DNA of 64,000 nt, taken from NCBI GenBank assembly GCA_025667525.1, contig CM046874.1:659698963-659762962 (forward strand), written 5' to 3'. Position 1 is the first letter of the stretch; every line of letters starts with the position of its first letter. Below, piece after piece: positions 1 through 11,296 of this stretch. Under the pieces are notes generated by a model, which made no database searches, was not told the origin of the DNA, and was given only the letters and a program-made list of their open reading frames with translations. The position numbers were made by a program, and so were the translations under genes. This DNA comes from Glebionis coronaria (lineage: Eukaryota; Streptophyta; Magnoliopsida; Asterales; Asteraceae).

Positions 1-24
1 ATAAAATTTTCCGATAAAAAGAAT

Positions 25-210
25 AATAATAAAACAATAAAATAATAAAATAATCAGTTTCGCTATTTCTAAAGGAGTGGGGGCCCAGATAGTATCTCGG
101 CTTCCCACTAACTTTTTGTAAATCCTATTACTCTAATAAAATAATTATTATTATTATGAAAAAAATAATAATAAAACAATAAAATAATAATAATAATAAT
201 AATATATGTG
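25..210. repeat. AAT-rich microsatellite tract
   Basis: Interrupted runs of aataat trinucleotides and short A/T stretches fill 25-55 and 135-205 inside the presumed Tat LTR. No gene is visible. Confidence 0.7.
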
Positions 211-507
211 GTGAAAATAACTTCTCCCCAATGTTTACCAAATATTCCGACGACCTTCTCTGTTGATGCAAAAGTTAGGGTAGACCGAGCTTGACCCAAA
301 TTAGGCTTCATTTGGGGTCTTGTGGACTCCTGCTCTCGCACCAAGTTAAACTTGTTTTGGGGACCCTGCGCACTAAACAGACACCGTTAGACTTACCGTG
401 GGTTTGTGGCCCATGATTAGACTCCAGCGTGAGAGTAAGTAATCGGTTTGAGTATATTAGTGTTTAGGGTATTGTGTGTATCGTACCTTTGTGGAACCGA
501 AGGGGTT

Positions 508-516
508 CCTTTTATA
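508..516 (-). promoter_or_regulatory. TATA box of the Tat LTR
   Basis: The minus strand reads TATAAAAGG here, followed by a GC-richer stretch. This is a good match to a plant TATA box and marks the probable U3/R boundary region of the minus-strand element. Confidence 0.5.
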
Positions 517-965
517 CTCGAGAGTGTCCAGGCTGGCCCCCCTATTCTTACGGCATAAGGAAGAGATAATGACTCGAAATAGCTTGATCTTCATTATCTA
601 ACTAAGGCAAGTGTATAACCCTTTTCCTTAGGCGAATATAACTATAATATAAGTTATATTATGTCTGATCCTGTCGCACTGCGACGAGGACTTGGCCAAG
701 TAATCAGCCTCTTGTGCGACAACGGCTTATCGGGCCCTCTAGTCTGCGTACGCACATCGCACAAGTATTCAATCCATTCTTGATGGATGCGGGTAGTACC
801 CATGAGTCGGACTATCCAGCGCGACTAGGGACTATACGTCATCATGTCCCCCAGTCTAGTGGTCGCAGGTCTAATCCAAGGCTACTAGACTATAATCAAA
901 CCAAAAGAGTCGCATTGTCCAAGCATAAACACAGATTTTACATATTCCCGCCAAGAAGAAATACA

Positions 966-975
966 TCCCCCCTTT
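966..975 (-). other. polypurine tract of the Tat element
   Basis: The minus strand reads AAAGGGGGGA directly before TG of the LTR. This is the primer site for plus-strand DNA synthesis and fixes the inner edge of the 3' LTR. Confidence 0.6.
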
Positions 976-1106
976 CACCTGACCTCCTCGGTACCCGAGA
1001 AAAGCGCTTGCCACGTCATAGTTGCCCCTTCATCTTCGACCATTAGATTTGGCAAGTGGGGAACACGTGGCACATATCTGACCACGAACAGTAAAACTAG
1101 GAAGCC

Positions 1107-1114
1107 TATATAAA
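1107..1114 (+). promoter_or_regulatory. TATA box of the Tat antisense ORF
   Basis: TATATAAA lies 136 nt upstream of the ATG at 1250 on the plus strand, opposite to the sense direction of the host retrotransposon. The position suits a dedicated promoter for the antisense ORF. It is predicted from sequence only. Confidence 0.5.
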
Positions 1115-1249
1115 CCTATCACGCCTCCTTTTATCTGCTTACCATCTACAAAACCTTCAAATCACCATTAACGCCTCTATCATTTACCATCGTCACCAGA
1201 TCTCTTATTAAGGTAATCCGCGCGACCACTGTTTTGTGTACACAACGCC

Positions 1250-2332
1250 ATGGTGAAACAGCTAACCGACATTACGTCAATCTTGACCATTGAGTAGCTA
1301 GACGAATTTACCTCTGACTTCTACATACCCAACTACCTGCAGCCAGAAGTTCCTAACCCGCAACATAATATAAGTCAGTTCCACGCAGGGAAGATAGGGT
1401 TGTACACCCGTTTCTTCAATTACGCAAACCAGCGTATACCTATGTCGCGCTTTCTCCTGAGCGTGTTACTACACTATGAGACCCACGTCTCCCAACTTCA
1501 TTGCATAGGGGCAGCAAAATTTTCGAATTTCGAAATAAACTGCCGCACCCTAGACATAGAACCCACGGTAGATCTCTTCTGTGTCTTCTACCAACGGCAA
1601 TTAGCCAATGGCTGGGTATCCTTCGCTAAGCGAAAGGGCGGTGTACTCTCGAAGATTTGCTGGTGCCTTTCCTGAAGATTTGCTGATGTACTCTCGCCCT
1701 TAGCAGAAAAATAAAGAGTCACTCCGTGACCGTGCGCAGAAAAATACCATGGACCTAGTGATTGGGGGGCCATCCGCTGCCTAAGAGAGTGAAGACACAG
1801 GCGTAGACCAACCACCGCCCCCTCCACCAGTTCAACAGTTGGAACAGCAGCCACCCATACAACAACAACCACCACCCTTTCTCAGCTCCTCGATGTCTTC
1901 AGACGATGCTACCGGGGACACCAAAAAAGCCACGTCTGGTTTTGAGGAAGAGGACATTACTTCTTTAGGGAAAAGACACAGAAGCCCCCCATCATCTCCA
2001 CACAAATACGCACGCCTCGGGGCCGGTCCCTCCTGGACAGGGGCGCGCACAACCGAGGAAGAGTTCGAGAAGAACCTCGTAAAGACCCCCCCCCCCCATC
2101 CTCCTCCCGCCACCATCAACCTAATGTAACCATCCTCTTATATACACTGGCGTGAACTATACATTCTTTGCTGCATCCCTATGTCATTATTTTTTATGTA
2201 CCCGCCTAACCATTATCCTTATGCGGCAGTGATGAACAAGAAAAATCCGTTGCAAAGGCGAAGACCACACCCTCCCCCCACAAGGAGACTTCATCAGCGG
2301 GAGGAAGCGCGTTCGCACAAGATCCAACCTTT
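1250..2332 (+). pseudogene. Tat antisense ORF, N-terminal part (gypsy-type 'transposase' domain)
   Basis: The frame opens with an ATG at 1250 (MVKQLTDITSI). An in-frame TAG follows at 1295, probably from CAG, and the frame runs on to 1675. The segment ending in NGWVSFAKR matches the domain called 'putative gypsy-type transposase' (PF04195). In Tat elements this domain is encoded antisense to pol, between pol and the 3' LTR. Its function is not known. After 1640 the frame is scrambled and contains a short duplication (gaagatttgctg twice). A proline/glutamine-rich tail follows at 1839-2129, then a lysine/threonine-rich stretch up to the W insertion at 2333. The matching C-terminal part lies at 59338-60586. 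It is clearly non-functional here. Confidence 0.65.
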
Positions 2333-3341
2333 TGTAACACCCCAAAAATTGGTCAACGTAAGCGGTAAAGCTCGGGGGCTGTAACGTCATAATAACAAAG
2401 TCCAAGGTGCAAGAGAACGACTCTAAATGAGACGTTATAAAATAATTTACCTCGTTGCATTACATTTAGAAATACGAGGTTTAAATCATAAATAAATTTA
2501 AGCAAGTGCAGCGGAAATCAGAGTTTAAATAGCAACAGTGAGGTAAAAAGATTATTCAGCATGAGCAAGTCTTCAAATCCAAGTACGGTATAATGAGACT
2601 CCAAAACAAGAAACAAGCAAGTTGTTCAACACCTGAGATAAACGCTTAAAAGTGTCAACACAAAGGCTGGTGAGTTCATAGGTTTAAGTTAAAACATAGC
2701 ATTCAGTATCGGACCGCAAACAAATTGTTTAAAGCATATGAGACCATTATGGGAGATATAATGTCATGCATATGGGAATCAGATGTGATGATTATAGTTA
2801 TGATAGCACTAAGCTCATGACACCGAGGCTGATTACAAGCACATACAATTGATGCACGCGTAATATATAAGATTGCCCCAAGTAGGTGCCTAACCCATGG
2901 CCACCTAGCAACAACCATATGATATATGTCCGTTTGGCATGGCGATGTATTTGAACACCCGGACAGGGGTTGTCAAACCCCAATAGATCTATCCATAACA
3001 TAAGTGCCTACTCAACTAGAGTAACTAACGGTTCATGATAACAAGGGCCTAGTGGGCTATCGCTACTTAGACATATCAAACATAACTTTTATCAAGGCAA
3101 TAGTATAAACAAATTTTGCGTCCATCAGGCAGGCAACACAGCATTTATCTCACCCAAGTGATTAAACATAAAAGACAGTTTAATAAGGGCTATGACTCAC
3201 CTCAGTATGCAAAGATTTTAAAGAAAGAATATGAAAATCACAGATGCAGCAAACACAAGTCGCAATCTAGATATATAATGCCAAGTTAGGTCACAATCAA
3301 AGAATGTAAAAATGCATTCACGTCACACGCACATGTCATCC
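2333..3341 (-). repeat. W left (3') LTR, segment 1 (U5 end)
   Basis: It begins with TGTAACACCCC, the reverse complement of the LTR terminus, directly beside the Tat antisense ORF. It matches 54535-55539 with scattered mismatches. It is cut at 3341 by the Tekay insertion. No genuine gene is seen here. Confidence 0.75.
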
Positions 3342-3749
3342 TGTAAAACCCGCATGCTTTTACCATGAATAGTACCCTTAAGATCGTACGTACTAGATTT
3401 AAACTTTCCTAATATAGCATGATTACGATTACGTGTTAGGATTTTACGTATTACGTACGTGATAGAACACGATAAGTATTTACTACGCACGAGCACGTAA
3501 TAATTATTTGACAATAATTAATCACGAACATGCGATCATGAAATCATGAACGTAATTAAGACGCGAACTATATTAATTACTTATATATATTTATTACGAG
3601 CGTAATTAAATATATTAGATCACGATATTTACGTAACGAGAACACTTAAAACGCGAACACAAATAATCACGAACGTATAACTTAACATCGAGACACGGAA
3701 AAAGGTACGGGTACCCCAAGTGGGGCCCCCTACCCGCGGCTACAAGGGA

Positions 3750-3770
3750 CAAATGGGCCAAGCCCATTTG
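3750..3770. promoter_or_regulatory. inverted site II-like (TGGGCC) motif
   Basis: Two perfect 9-bp arms, CAAATGGGC and GCCCATTTG, are separated by CAA. The core TGGGCC resembles plant site II elements bound by TCP factors. The same palindrome is kept in the 3' LTR near 11706-11727. It lies about 70 nt before a CT-rich stretch at 3850-3870, so it may belong to the LTR promoter. Confidence 0.4.
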
Positions 3771-4739
3771 TAATTTTTACTAAAAGGGTTAAATGATTTT
3801 TACACTACTCATTTTTACTTTATAGAAGATTTTTAACAAAAACCTAAAACCCTCCTCCTCTCTTCTTTTTTGGCCGCCACCCTCAAAACACCACAAGGAG
3901 GTGGTTGTTGATCTTGGATCTTGGAATATTAGTTGGTGATCGTGTTTGTTCTTCATCCTTTTGATCCACGAATTCGGTAATTCCTTTTTAAACCTTTTCT
4001 TTTGATTTGATCTTTTATAAATCAAGAACACGTTATGTTTTTTACAAAAAACCTAATAAATAAACATGGATCTAACATAAATCGAGGTTTAATAAAATCA
4101 AAAGTATGGTTTTAAGGGGTGTTTGTTTTGGCCGCAGCCTACACCGAACCCAAGGTGGGTTTCGGTTTGGCCAACCGACCACCACCGAGACCATATGGTC
4201 CCGGTTGGTTGGTGTGGGTCCCACGGCAGTCTCAATACAAGGGGTACCCCGAGTTGGTTCGGGGTGCGGTGTCGATTTCATGTCCGGTTCATGGTTTTTA
4301 GTCTAGATCTGGTTCATGGTGTATTTTTAGTTTTTTATGTTTGATGATCTTATGTTAAAAATTAAATTAATAAAATGACATGATTAATTTAATAACATGA
4401 CTTAGGTTATTTTAATTATTAATAATCATGAAATTAATTAACCTAAGTATTTTATATTTTAGACTTATAATTAAATAATTATTTAAAAACCATGATTATA
4501 ATTAATTAATTAACATGACTTAGGTTATATTATTAATAAATAATAATACATGTTTTAACCTAAGTATTTAACTTTATTTAATTAAAACATGTTATACTTT
4601 AATTAAATATTTTAACCTATAGTTTAATTTAATTACATGAAATAATTATTAAACTATACATTATATCATATGACTTAGAATATAATCATGAAAACACTTA
4701 GGCTTATATACTTAGCTTATTTAACTAGCTTATTTCTAA

Positions 4740-5040
4740 TTATGGAAACTTTCTATTTTTAGAAACTTAATTAAATAAGGCAGCTAATCTATTTATGGAA
4801 ACCTTCTATTTTTAGAAACTTATTACTTCAGGCAGCTAATCTATTTATGGAAACTTATTTAATTAAGGCATCTGATCTATTATGGAAACTTTCTATTTTT
4901 AGAAACTTATCTATTTTAAGCAGTAAATCTATTTTTGGTAAATTTCTATTTTTGGAAACTTTCTATTTTTGGTAACTTTCTATTTTTGGAAACTTTCTTT
5001 TTTTGGAAACTTTTTATTTTAGGAAACCTGCTATTTTTGG
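4740..5040 (+). repeat. LTR-internal tandem repeats of a 'tctatttttggaaacttt' unit
   Basis: Degenerate units of about 17 bp, arranged in the first half as about 50-bp higher-order copies (cagctaatctatttatggaaa...). The 3' LTR carries a matching array at about 12700-13015 with small copy-number differences. Confidence 0.7.
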
Positions 5041-6294
5041 AAAGTTACTTATTATTTCACAGTAAGTATAATAATGCATGAAATACCAGAAATACTTTAT
5101 CAGATTAAACAAGAATATAAGATAAACAGAGTTTAAGGCTTTAAACAGTAAAACATGGTAAGAATACATAAAATAAGCTAAGACATGACATAAACCAGCT
5201 ACGTATTTAGTAAGCAGATACTTATTCATGTATGTATTTATGTAGCACTAGTGATTCGGAAGTAGGATTCCTCTCAGTTCATCTTCTTCGTTCACTGGAC
5301 ATAAGGTACGGATTCCCGTCCTTTCAGTATGGACATTCTTTCCTTATTAGGATTCCCCGTATGCAGCCAAATGTTTTCCCGTAGTATAAGTTACGTGGTT
5401 GATTGCTTATGTTTAATTAAGATTACCTATAGCCATATACATGCATGACCAGTTTCACCTAGTTATGGAGGTACCATAACCATAACATTAGAGGCACTGA
5501 TGTTATGACTTCACCACGGCGGAGTGATTGCTCGTGGCGTCCCTTCAGCTTTTGGCAACTTATTTATATTTATCATGTGGGGCGTATTGGTGCATCCTAG
5601 TTACATGTTTTTAGTCAGGATTTCATGGTAAATGTGGTGTATGCCTTGTATCCTTCACAAGGAGCTGATCCCTCCTACCCAAAAACCAGTATATTAAATT
5701 AGAAGCAGCCCCTCTAATTTGCATGATGAGGTCACCCCTCCAAGTATTCATGCACGGTGGATTTTCATGACCTATATTGGCTAATGGTAAAATATGACAA
5801 ACAGTTTTTATAAGATAAACATAAGACTTTTCAAACTATAAAACCAGTTTTATCAAGACTTCACCAGGTTACTCGGGACTTAGTTTTCTTCCGCTGTTAT
5901 ATGTTATATGCTTATCCTATTCATGTTTTATTGTACATCCGTGCACTGAGCGTATTTGCTCAGCCGTTTTCCTTTTTTATGTTCCCAAAACGGCAGGTAC
6001 TCAGGGACGCTCGTAGATAATAAGAGTACGTGCATATGGACTGGAAGCTGTCTAGCCTTCTTTACTTTATGCATTTCTTTTCCTATGATACATTCGCTAT
6101 GGACATTGTTTAGTCCTTTCCTTTACTATACTTATGTTTGTGTGTGATGAGCTTTACTTTTGGACTACAGATGTTTGATTCCGGTATTTTCCTTTTATGG
6201 TGAAGTAATGTTTAGACATTTTTCCTTGTATGCTTTGATGACACGCCATAATTGCATGTGACATTTCCATTATCAAAATGAGGTGTTACAATTA

Positions 6295-6312
6295 TGGTAT
6301 CAGAGCCAAGGC
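6295..6312 (+). other. primer binding site (initiator tRNA-Met type)
   Basis: TGGTATCAGAGCCAAGG starts four bases after the LTR end at 6290 and is the usual plant initiator tRNA-Met complement. Confidence 0.85.
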
Positions 6313-6741
6313 ATCGACCTGTAGGCTCTCAAATATGACCTGTGATTAGTGGGTAGTCACTAGGTCTTCCTAGAACTGACAGTTGTTTTCATGCATTCAT
6401 CATTTTTAAGCATACATATACATGTCATTGTCGCAGATTTTTGACTAAGTAATGGTTGGTACAGGACTGGCCCTATTTAGTCGCATGTGTTTTATCGAAA
6501 CTTTTAAATTTGGGACCGACCCATAGGCGTCCCCTCGCTATGTCTTTTGTTTTGGGTGAACTGACCAGAGGCGTTCACTCTCGAGCATACAAAAGTTTTC
6601 ATAAAACTGCATCATGCATTCATACACAAAATTTCCTTGCATAAAATTTTTTTCGTGAAGTTTTGGTATAAATTTTTTTCATGTATATCTATATTTTATG
6701 TTTTGATCTGTTTAATCATATGTTTTATGTTAAACTGTCAG
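6313..6741 (+). other. Tekay 5' leader, possible intron upstream of gag
   Basis: No gene is seen. The last 70 bases are U-rich and end in ctgtcag directly before ATG at 6742, which looks like a 3' splice site. A leader intron, or a missing upstream gag exon, is therefore possible. I cannot name the donor. Confidence 0.35.
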
Positions 6742-7142
6742 ATGGCAAACACAGACAATCTCTGGGCAATATTTGTAGCTGCTGATGTAGAGATGCAAGA
6801 CGCCCTTCATCAGAACGATGGTTATCCTCCCCCGCCTAACATCTTCCCCATGGAAGGAAGGAATCGGCTCATGAGGGAATACTATAGCCTTAGACAGCGA
6901 CCTGACGAAGATAGTAATGACTTCATGTAGCGTTTCCTTCGCTATGCTGGTGTCCTAAGAGCAGCCGCGGGCACCACTGAGGAAAAAGCACTACATTTTT
7001 GTTGGGCTCTTAATCCAAGGATCGCCAATAACTTATCTGGTGCTCCGTTGGATACGGTAGCACAAGTGGCCGATGCAGCACGTAAACTGGAGATGCTGCG
7101 GGAGAGAGATGAGTTCGGGGAAGCTGAAAGACCCGACAAGAG

Positions 7143-7225
7143 GTAAAACATTTGTATTCAAGCGGTGATCAATCCGTATACTTTCCTTATATGTCAATTA
7201 CTCATCTCTTAAATGTATCTTCCAG
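7143..7225 (+). other. predicted intron 1 of Tekay gag (83 nt)
   Basis: It begins GTAAAACATT and ends TATCTTCCAG, with branch-point-like ctcat and cttaaat shortly before the acceptor. It has phase 2. A stop codon occurs at its first full in-frame codon, so unspliced RNA would end Gag here. Confidence 0.65.
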
Positions 7226-7375
7226 GCAGAAAACTGGGGACCGGTCTCAGCCGGCTACTCAGCAGCAGCCTCATCAGCCCAAGGGAAACGGTCAGACTAA
7301 CGACCGTTCTGCTACGGATAGGCGTGGCGGTAATGATAATTACTGTAACAACGCTGGGCACTCCAACAGCAGCAG

Positions 7376-7452
7376 GTCCTAATACTTACGCAATTTCCTT
7401 ATGATTTCATGTTATAACTCATATTCTGACACTTTAGCAAAACTTCTACCAG
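7376..7452 (+). other. predicted intron 2 of Tekay gag (77 nt)
   Basis: It begins GTCCTAATA and ends ACTTCTACCAG, and is AT-rich against GC-richer flanks. It has phase 2. Its removal joins the arginine/asparagine-rich gag tail in frame. Confidence 0.65.
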
Positions 7453-7517
7453 GAATCATGGAAACGGTAGGGACCAGAACCAGAGAGGTTCGCAGCCTAG
7501 CCATCCAGCTATCACTG

Positions 7518-7590
7518 GTATTCCATCTTACGATTATCCGCTTTGTCCTTTGTACCCAACTATCATGTCTTATGTAAAATGTTTTACCAG
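7518..7590 (+). other. predicted intron 3 of Tekay gag (73 nt)
   Basis: It begins GTATTCCATC and ends GTTTTACCAG, with phase 1. It has no stop of its own, but its length shifts the frame. Only the spliced form reaches the CCHC knuckle. Confidence 0.6.
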
Positions 7591-7750
7591 GTTCCCAGCC
7601 AGCCAGAGCACCTGCTGGAGGATACACTCATCCTCTTTGCTCTACTTGCCACCGTAGGAACCCATGACCATGTCGCCGTAATACTGATGTGTGCTTCAAG
7701 TGTGGTCTTCCTGGCCATATTATGAAGGATTGCCATAAGGGCGAGATGGA

Positions 7751-10700
7751 GGGTACATCGGGACATGCTGATACCAAGCCGCCTCCTACTACCGGGCGTG
7801 TCTACACGACATCTCGAGACCAGGCCAACAAGTCTACAGGTACCATCACTGGAATCTTGTATATGTATGGTCAAGCTACATGTGTTCTTTTTGATACGGG
7901 TGCTACTCACTCGGTTATTTTTACTGCTTATGCTAAGAACATTAGGATGCTCCCCATGCCACTAGAAAATAGGCTTACTATTTCCACGCCTTTGAGGGAA
8001 TCTGTATTAATCACCCATGTATACAAGAGTCTTCCCCTAGAATTTGACGATAAGGTTCGACCTGTCGACGCACTTCCGCTGGACATGAATGACTTCGACA
8101 TGATTTTGGGCATGGATTGGCTATCCAAGCATCATGCTACCATAGACTTCCATTCATATCGAGTTATCTTCGGTGATGTTAATGCATCAGAGTACATTCA
8201 TAATGGGTTCATACCCGGACGGTCTGTACAAATCATATCTACCCTACAAGCGCGTGCACTACTGTCACATGGTTGCGAGGGTTATCTAGCTACGGTTCAC
8301 GACGTGGATGCTGAATCCCCATCAATTCAGGATCAACCTATCGTGTCGGAATTCCAAGATGTTTTTCCAGCAGAACTTCCGGGCATACCACCTGCACGAG
8401 AAGTGGAATTCAGTATCGAGCTGGTTCCAGGAACTAAACCAATCTCCAAGGGTCCTTATCGCATGGCTCCCAGAGAGCTGAAGGAGCTGAAGGATCAACT
8501 ACAAGAACTTCTTGAACGAGGTTTCATTCGACCGAGCGCATCTCCATGGGGCGCACCGGTCTTGTTTGTTAAGAAGAAGGACGGCAGTATGCGTCTTTGT
8601 ATAGACTATCGCGAGCTCAACAAGATTACCATTCGTAATAGATATCCACTGCCACGCATTGACGATCTGTTTGACCAACTCTAAGGGGCCAAACACTTCT
8701 CCAAGATTGATCTTAGGTCAGGCTATCATCAGCTACGGGTCAAGGAGAAGGACATCGCTAAGACTGCCTTTCGTACCCGTTATGGCCACTACGAGTTTGT
8801 AGTTATGCCATTTGGACTGACAAATGCTCCAGTAGTGTTCATGGACTTGATGAACATAATATTCCATGAATTTCTGGACAAGTTCGTCATTGTCTTCATC
8901 GATGACATCCTGATTTTCTCAAAGTCCAAAGAGGAACACGAAGACCATCTTCGTACAGTACTACAGATTCTTCGCCAGAAGCAGTTGTATGCTAAATTCT
9001 CCAAGTGTGAGTTCTGGTTAGACAAGGTGGCATTCTTAGGTCACATTGTATCAGCAGAAGGAATCACTATGGATCCAGCGAAGGTTGAGGCCATTACTAA
9101 GTGGCCAAGGCCGACATCAGCGACGGAAGTCCGCAGTTTCTTAGGCTTAGCTGGCTATTACCGTAGGTTCGTGGAGAACTTTTCCCGCCTAGCACTACCA
9201 TTGACCAAACTGATGCGGAAAGGGGAGAAATTCGTCTGGACTGAAGATCGAGAGAAGAGCTTTGAAGACCTGAAGCAGAAGCTAGTATCTGCACCTATTC
9301 TTACTCTACCATCTGGTACGGGTGGATTTCAAATCTACAGCGATGCATCGGGGAAGGGACTTGGCTGTGTTCTCATGCAACATGGGAAAGTGATCGCGTA
9401 CGCTTCACGGCAACTTAAGCCTTATGAAGAAAATTACCCCACGCATGACATGGAACTTGCTGCAGTCGTGTTTGCATTGAAGATATGGAGGTACTACTTA
9501 TATGGAGAATCATGTGACATTTTCACGGACCACAAGAGCTTGAAGTATATCTTCACTCAGCGTGAATTGAACATGAGGCAGAGGAGATGGTTAGATCTGT
9601 TGAAGGATTATTACATTAATCTACAGTATCATCCCGGAAAGGAAAATGTAGTAGCAAATGCTCTTAGCAGGAAGTCCAGAATGATCAACGGCATTAGAAT
9701 CAAAGAGGAAATCATAAGAGACTTGGAGCAACTAGATATCGAGTACATGGTACGTGGACAGCACGATTACTGGGCTAATCTTAGAGTAGAACCCGAGTTA
9801 CTATCTAAGATCAAGGAAGCTGAGAAGGATGACGGAGAAATCTGGGCGATAGTACAGAATTTGGAGAAGCAGACAGAATTCAGAGTAGATGCAGATGGTA
9901 TCGTATGGCAGGGCACGAGACTTTGTGTTCCTGATGACCAAGAACTACGGGAAGCTTTGTTAGCTGAAGCTCATAGCTCCCCATTCTCTATACATCCTGG
10001 TTCGACTAAGATGTACCATGACATCAAGCAGTACTTTTGGTGGAGTGGTATGAAACAGGATGTGGCCACTTACGTCTCCAAATGTCTTACCTGCCAGCAG
10101 GTTAAGATCGAGCATCAGCGATCTGGCGGTCTCCTTCAACCGTTAGATATCCCAGAGTGGAAGTGGGACAAAATCACCATGGATTTTGTTACTGGTCTTC
10201 TGCCTACCAAGAGGAAGCACGATGCAATTTGGGTTATCGTTGATCGACTTACCAAATCAGCTCATTTCTTACCGATCCGCAAGGAAGATCCGGTAAGTAA
10301 ACTCGCAGATACGTACAGAAGAGAGATCATGAGACTCCACGGTGCACCATCCAGCATCGTCACAGACAAAGATCCTCGATTCACTTCGCGCTTTTGGAAA
10401 AGTCTACAGAAAGATTGGGGTACACAACTTAAGCTTAACACGACTTTTCATCCTCAAACGGACGGACAGTCGGAGCGAACCATTCAGACATTGGAAGATA
10501 TGTTGAGGTCATGTGCGTTGGAATGGACGGGTGATTGGGACGATTACATCTGTTTGGTGGAGTTTGCATACAACAACAGTTGGCACGCAAGTATCAAGTG
10601 TGCTCCATTTGAGATGTTGTATGGCAGAAACTGTCGCGCCCCAATCTGCTGGGATCAGGTTGGTGAGCGAACACTTGAAGGACCGGAAATCATAGAGATG

Positions 10701-11219
10701 ACCAATGAGAAGATCGCAGTAGCTAAGAAGAAAATTCAGGAAGCACGATCACGTCAGAAGAGTTACGCCGATAAGCATCGTAGGGACATACACTTTAACG
10801 TAGGAGATCACGTCTTCCTTAAGGTTTCACCGGCACGTGGTGTTAGACGCTTCGAGATTAAAGGGAAGCTCAGTCCTCGTTTCATCGGACCGTTTGATAT
10901 CATTGAACGAGTCGGTGAAGTATCTTACCGATTGGCGTTACCACCGCAGCTTTCGCATGTGCGCAATGTGTTTCATGTGTCCTTACTCAGAGGGTATCAG
11001 TATCATCCCCTTCACATGGTTCAGTATCCACTGGAACAGATACGTGAAGATCTCACTTTTATAGAAGAACCCGAACGAGTTCTTGACAGACAAGAACAAG
11101 TCATGAGAAAGAAGACGATTCCTTTCGTCAAAATTCTATGGAGGGATCATACCGAGCGGGAAGCCACTTGGGAAACAGAGGAGTCTATCCGGGCTTCTTA
11201 CCCTCATTTCATATTTTGA
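7751..11219 (+). pseudogene. pol: Tekay pol: protease, RT, RNase H, integrase, chromodomain
   Basis: One reading frame runs to 11219 with a single premature stop at 8682-8684 (LFDQL then stop then [10 protein letters not shown]), probably CAA to TAA. In order: aspartic protease with DTGATHS at 7893; RT with the FIDD catalytic box at 8895-8906; RNase H with [10 protein letters not shown]; integrase with an HHCC zinc finger ([13 protein letters not shown]... CLTCQQ), a DDE core ([23 protein letters not shown]) and a GPF-like region; and a C-terminal chromodomain ([19 protein letters not shown]). The chromodomain is known to steer integration into heterochromatin. The frame is the same as spliced gag, so one polyprotein is expected. 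Confidence 0.88.
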
Positions 11220-11282
11220 ATTCGGGTATCTTCTTCTTTTCCAGTTTACTTTATCTATAATTCGGGGACGAATTATTCTTTT

Positions 11283-11295
11283 TAGGGGGGAAAAG
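11283..11295 (+). other. polypurine tract of the Tekay element
   Basis: TAGGGGGGAAAAG lies just before the 3' LTR start (TGTAAAAC at 11297). Confidence 0.8.
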
Positions 11296-11296
11296 T

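Larger units (their letters stand above)
1..965 (-). mobile_element. Tat-type Ty3/gypsy 3' LTR (partial or whole)
   Basis: I read this as the 3' LTR of a minus-strand Tat element. Its right edge is set by CA at 964-965, which is TG on the minus strand, next to a polypurine tract at 966-975. On the minus strand a TATAAAAGG box lies at 508-516, about 450 nt inside the LTR start, as expected for a U3 promoter. The left end is not visible and may lie outside the window. The antisense ORF starts 285 nt to the right, the order known for Tat elements (pol, antisense ORF, PPT, 3' LTR). No second LTR copy is present to confirm the limits. Confidence 0.6.
3342..6290 (+). repeat. Tekay 5' LTR
   Basis: It starts TGTAAAACCCGC and ends GAGGTGTTACA, and is repeated at 11297-14249. 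It holds a GC-rich patch with inverted repeats at 3700-3770, AT-rich sequence from about 4330 to 4700, and a block of short tandem repeats at 4740-5040. Short ORFs inside it are not conserved coding regions. Confidence 0.85.
6742..7750 (+). pseudogene. gag: Tekay gag, split by three intron-like sequences
   Basis: Translation from 6742 gives MANTDNLWAIF and then a typical gag core (REYYSLRQRPDEDSNDFM, a stop at 6928, then RFLRYAGVLRAAAG). That TAG probably replaced CAG. After KR the open frame ends in the first of three GT-AG intervals (7143-7225, 7376-7452, 7518-7590). Removing all three gives one continuous frame through a Q/N-rich tail to a CCHC knuckle, [14 protein letters not shown], at 7692-7733, which then runs into protease without a frame change. 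A second stop (TGA, probably CGA) lies near 7650, inside the cysteine-rich segment before the knuckle. The N-terminal part of gag is short compared with the family, so exon loss or an upstream exon is possible. Confidence 0.7.

Noticed and set aside
714..1046. 110-codon plus-strand ORF
   Set aside because: It overlaps the presumed Tat LTR and PPT and shows no domain.
6295..6312. tRNA gene
   Set aside because: The tRNA-like matches (also 17675, 42865, 54515) are 12-18-base primer sites beside LTRs, not whole tRNAs.
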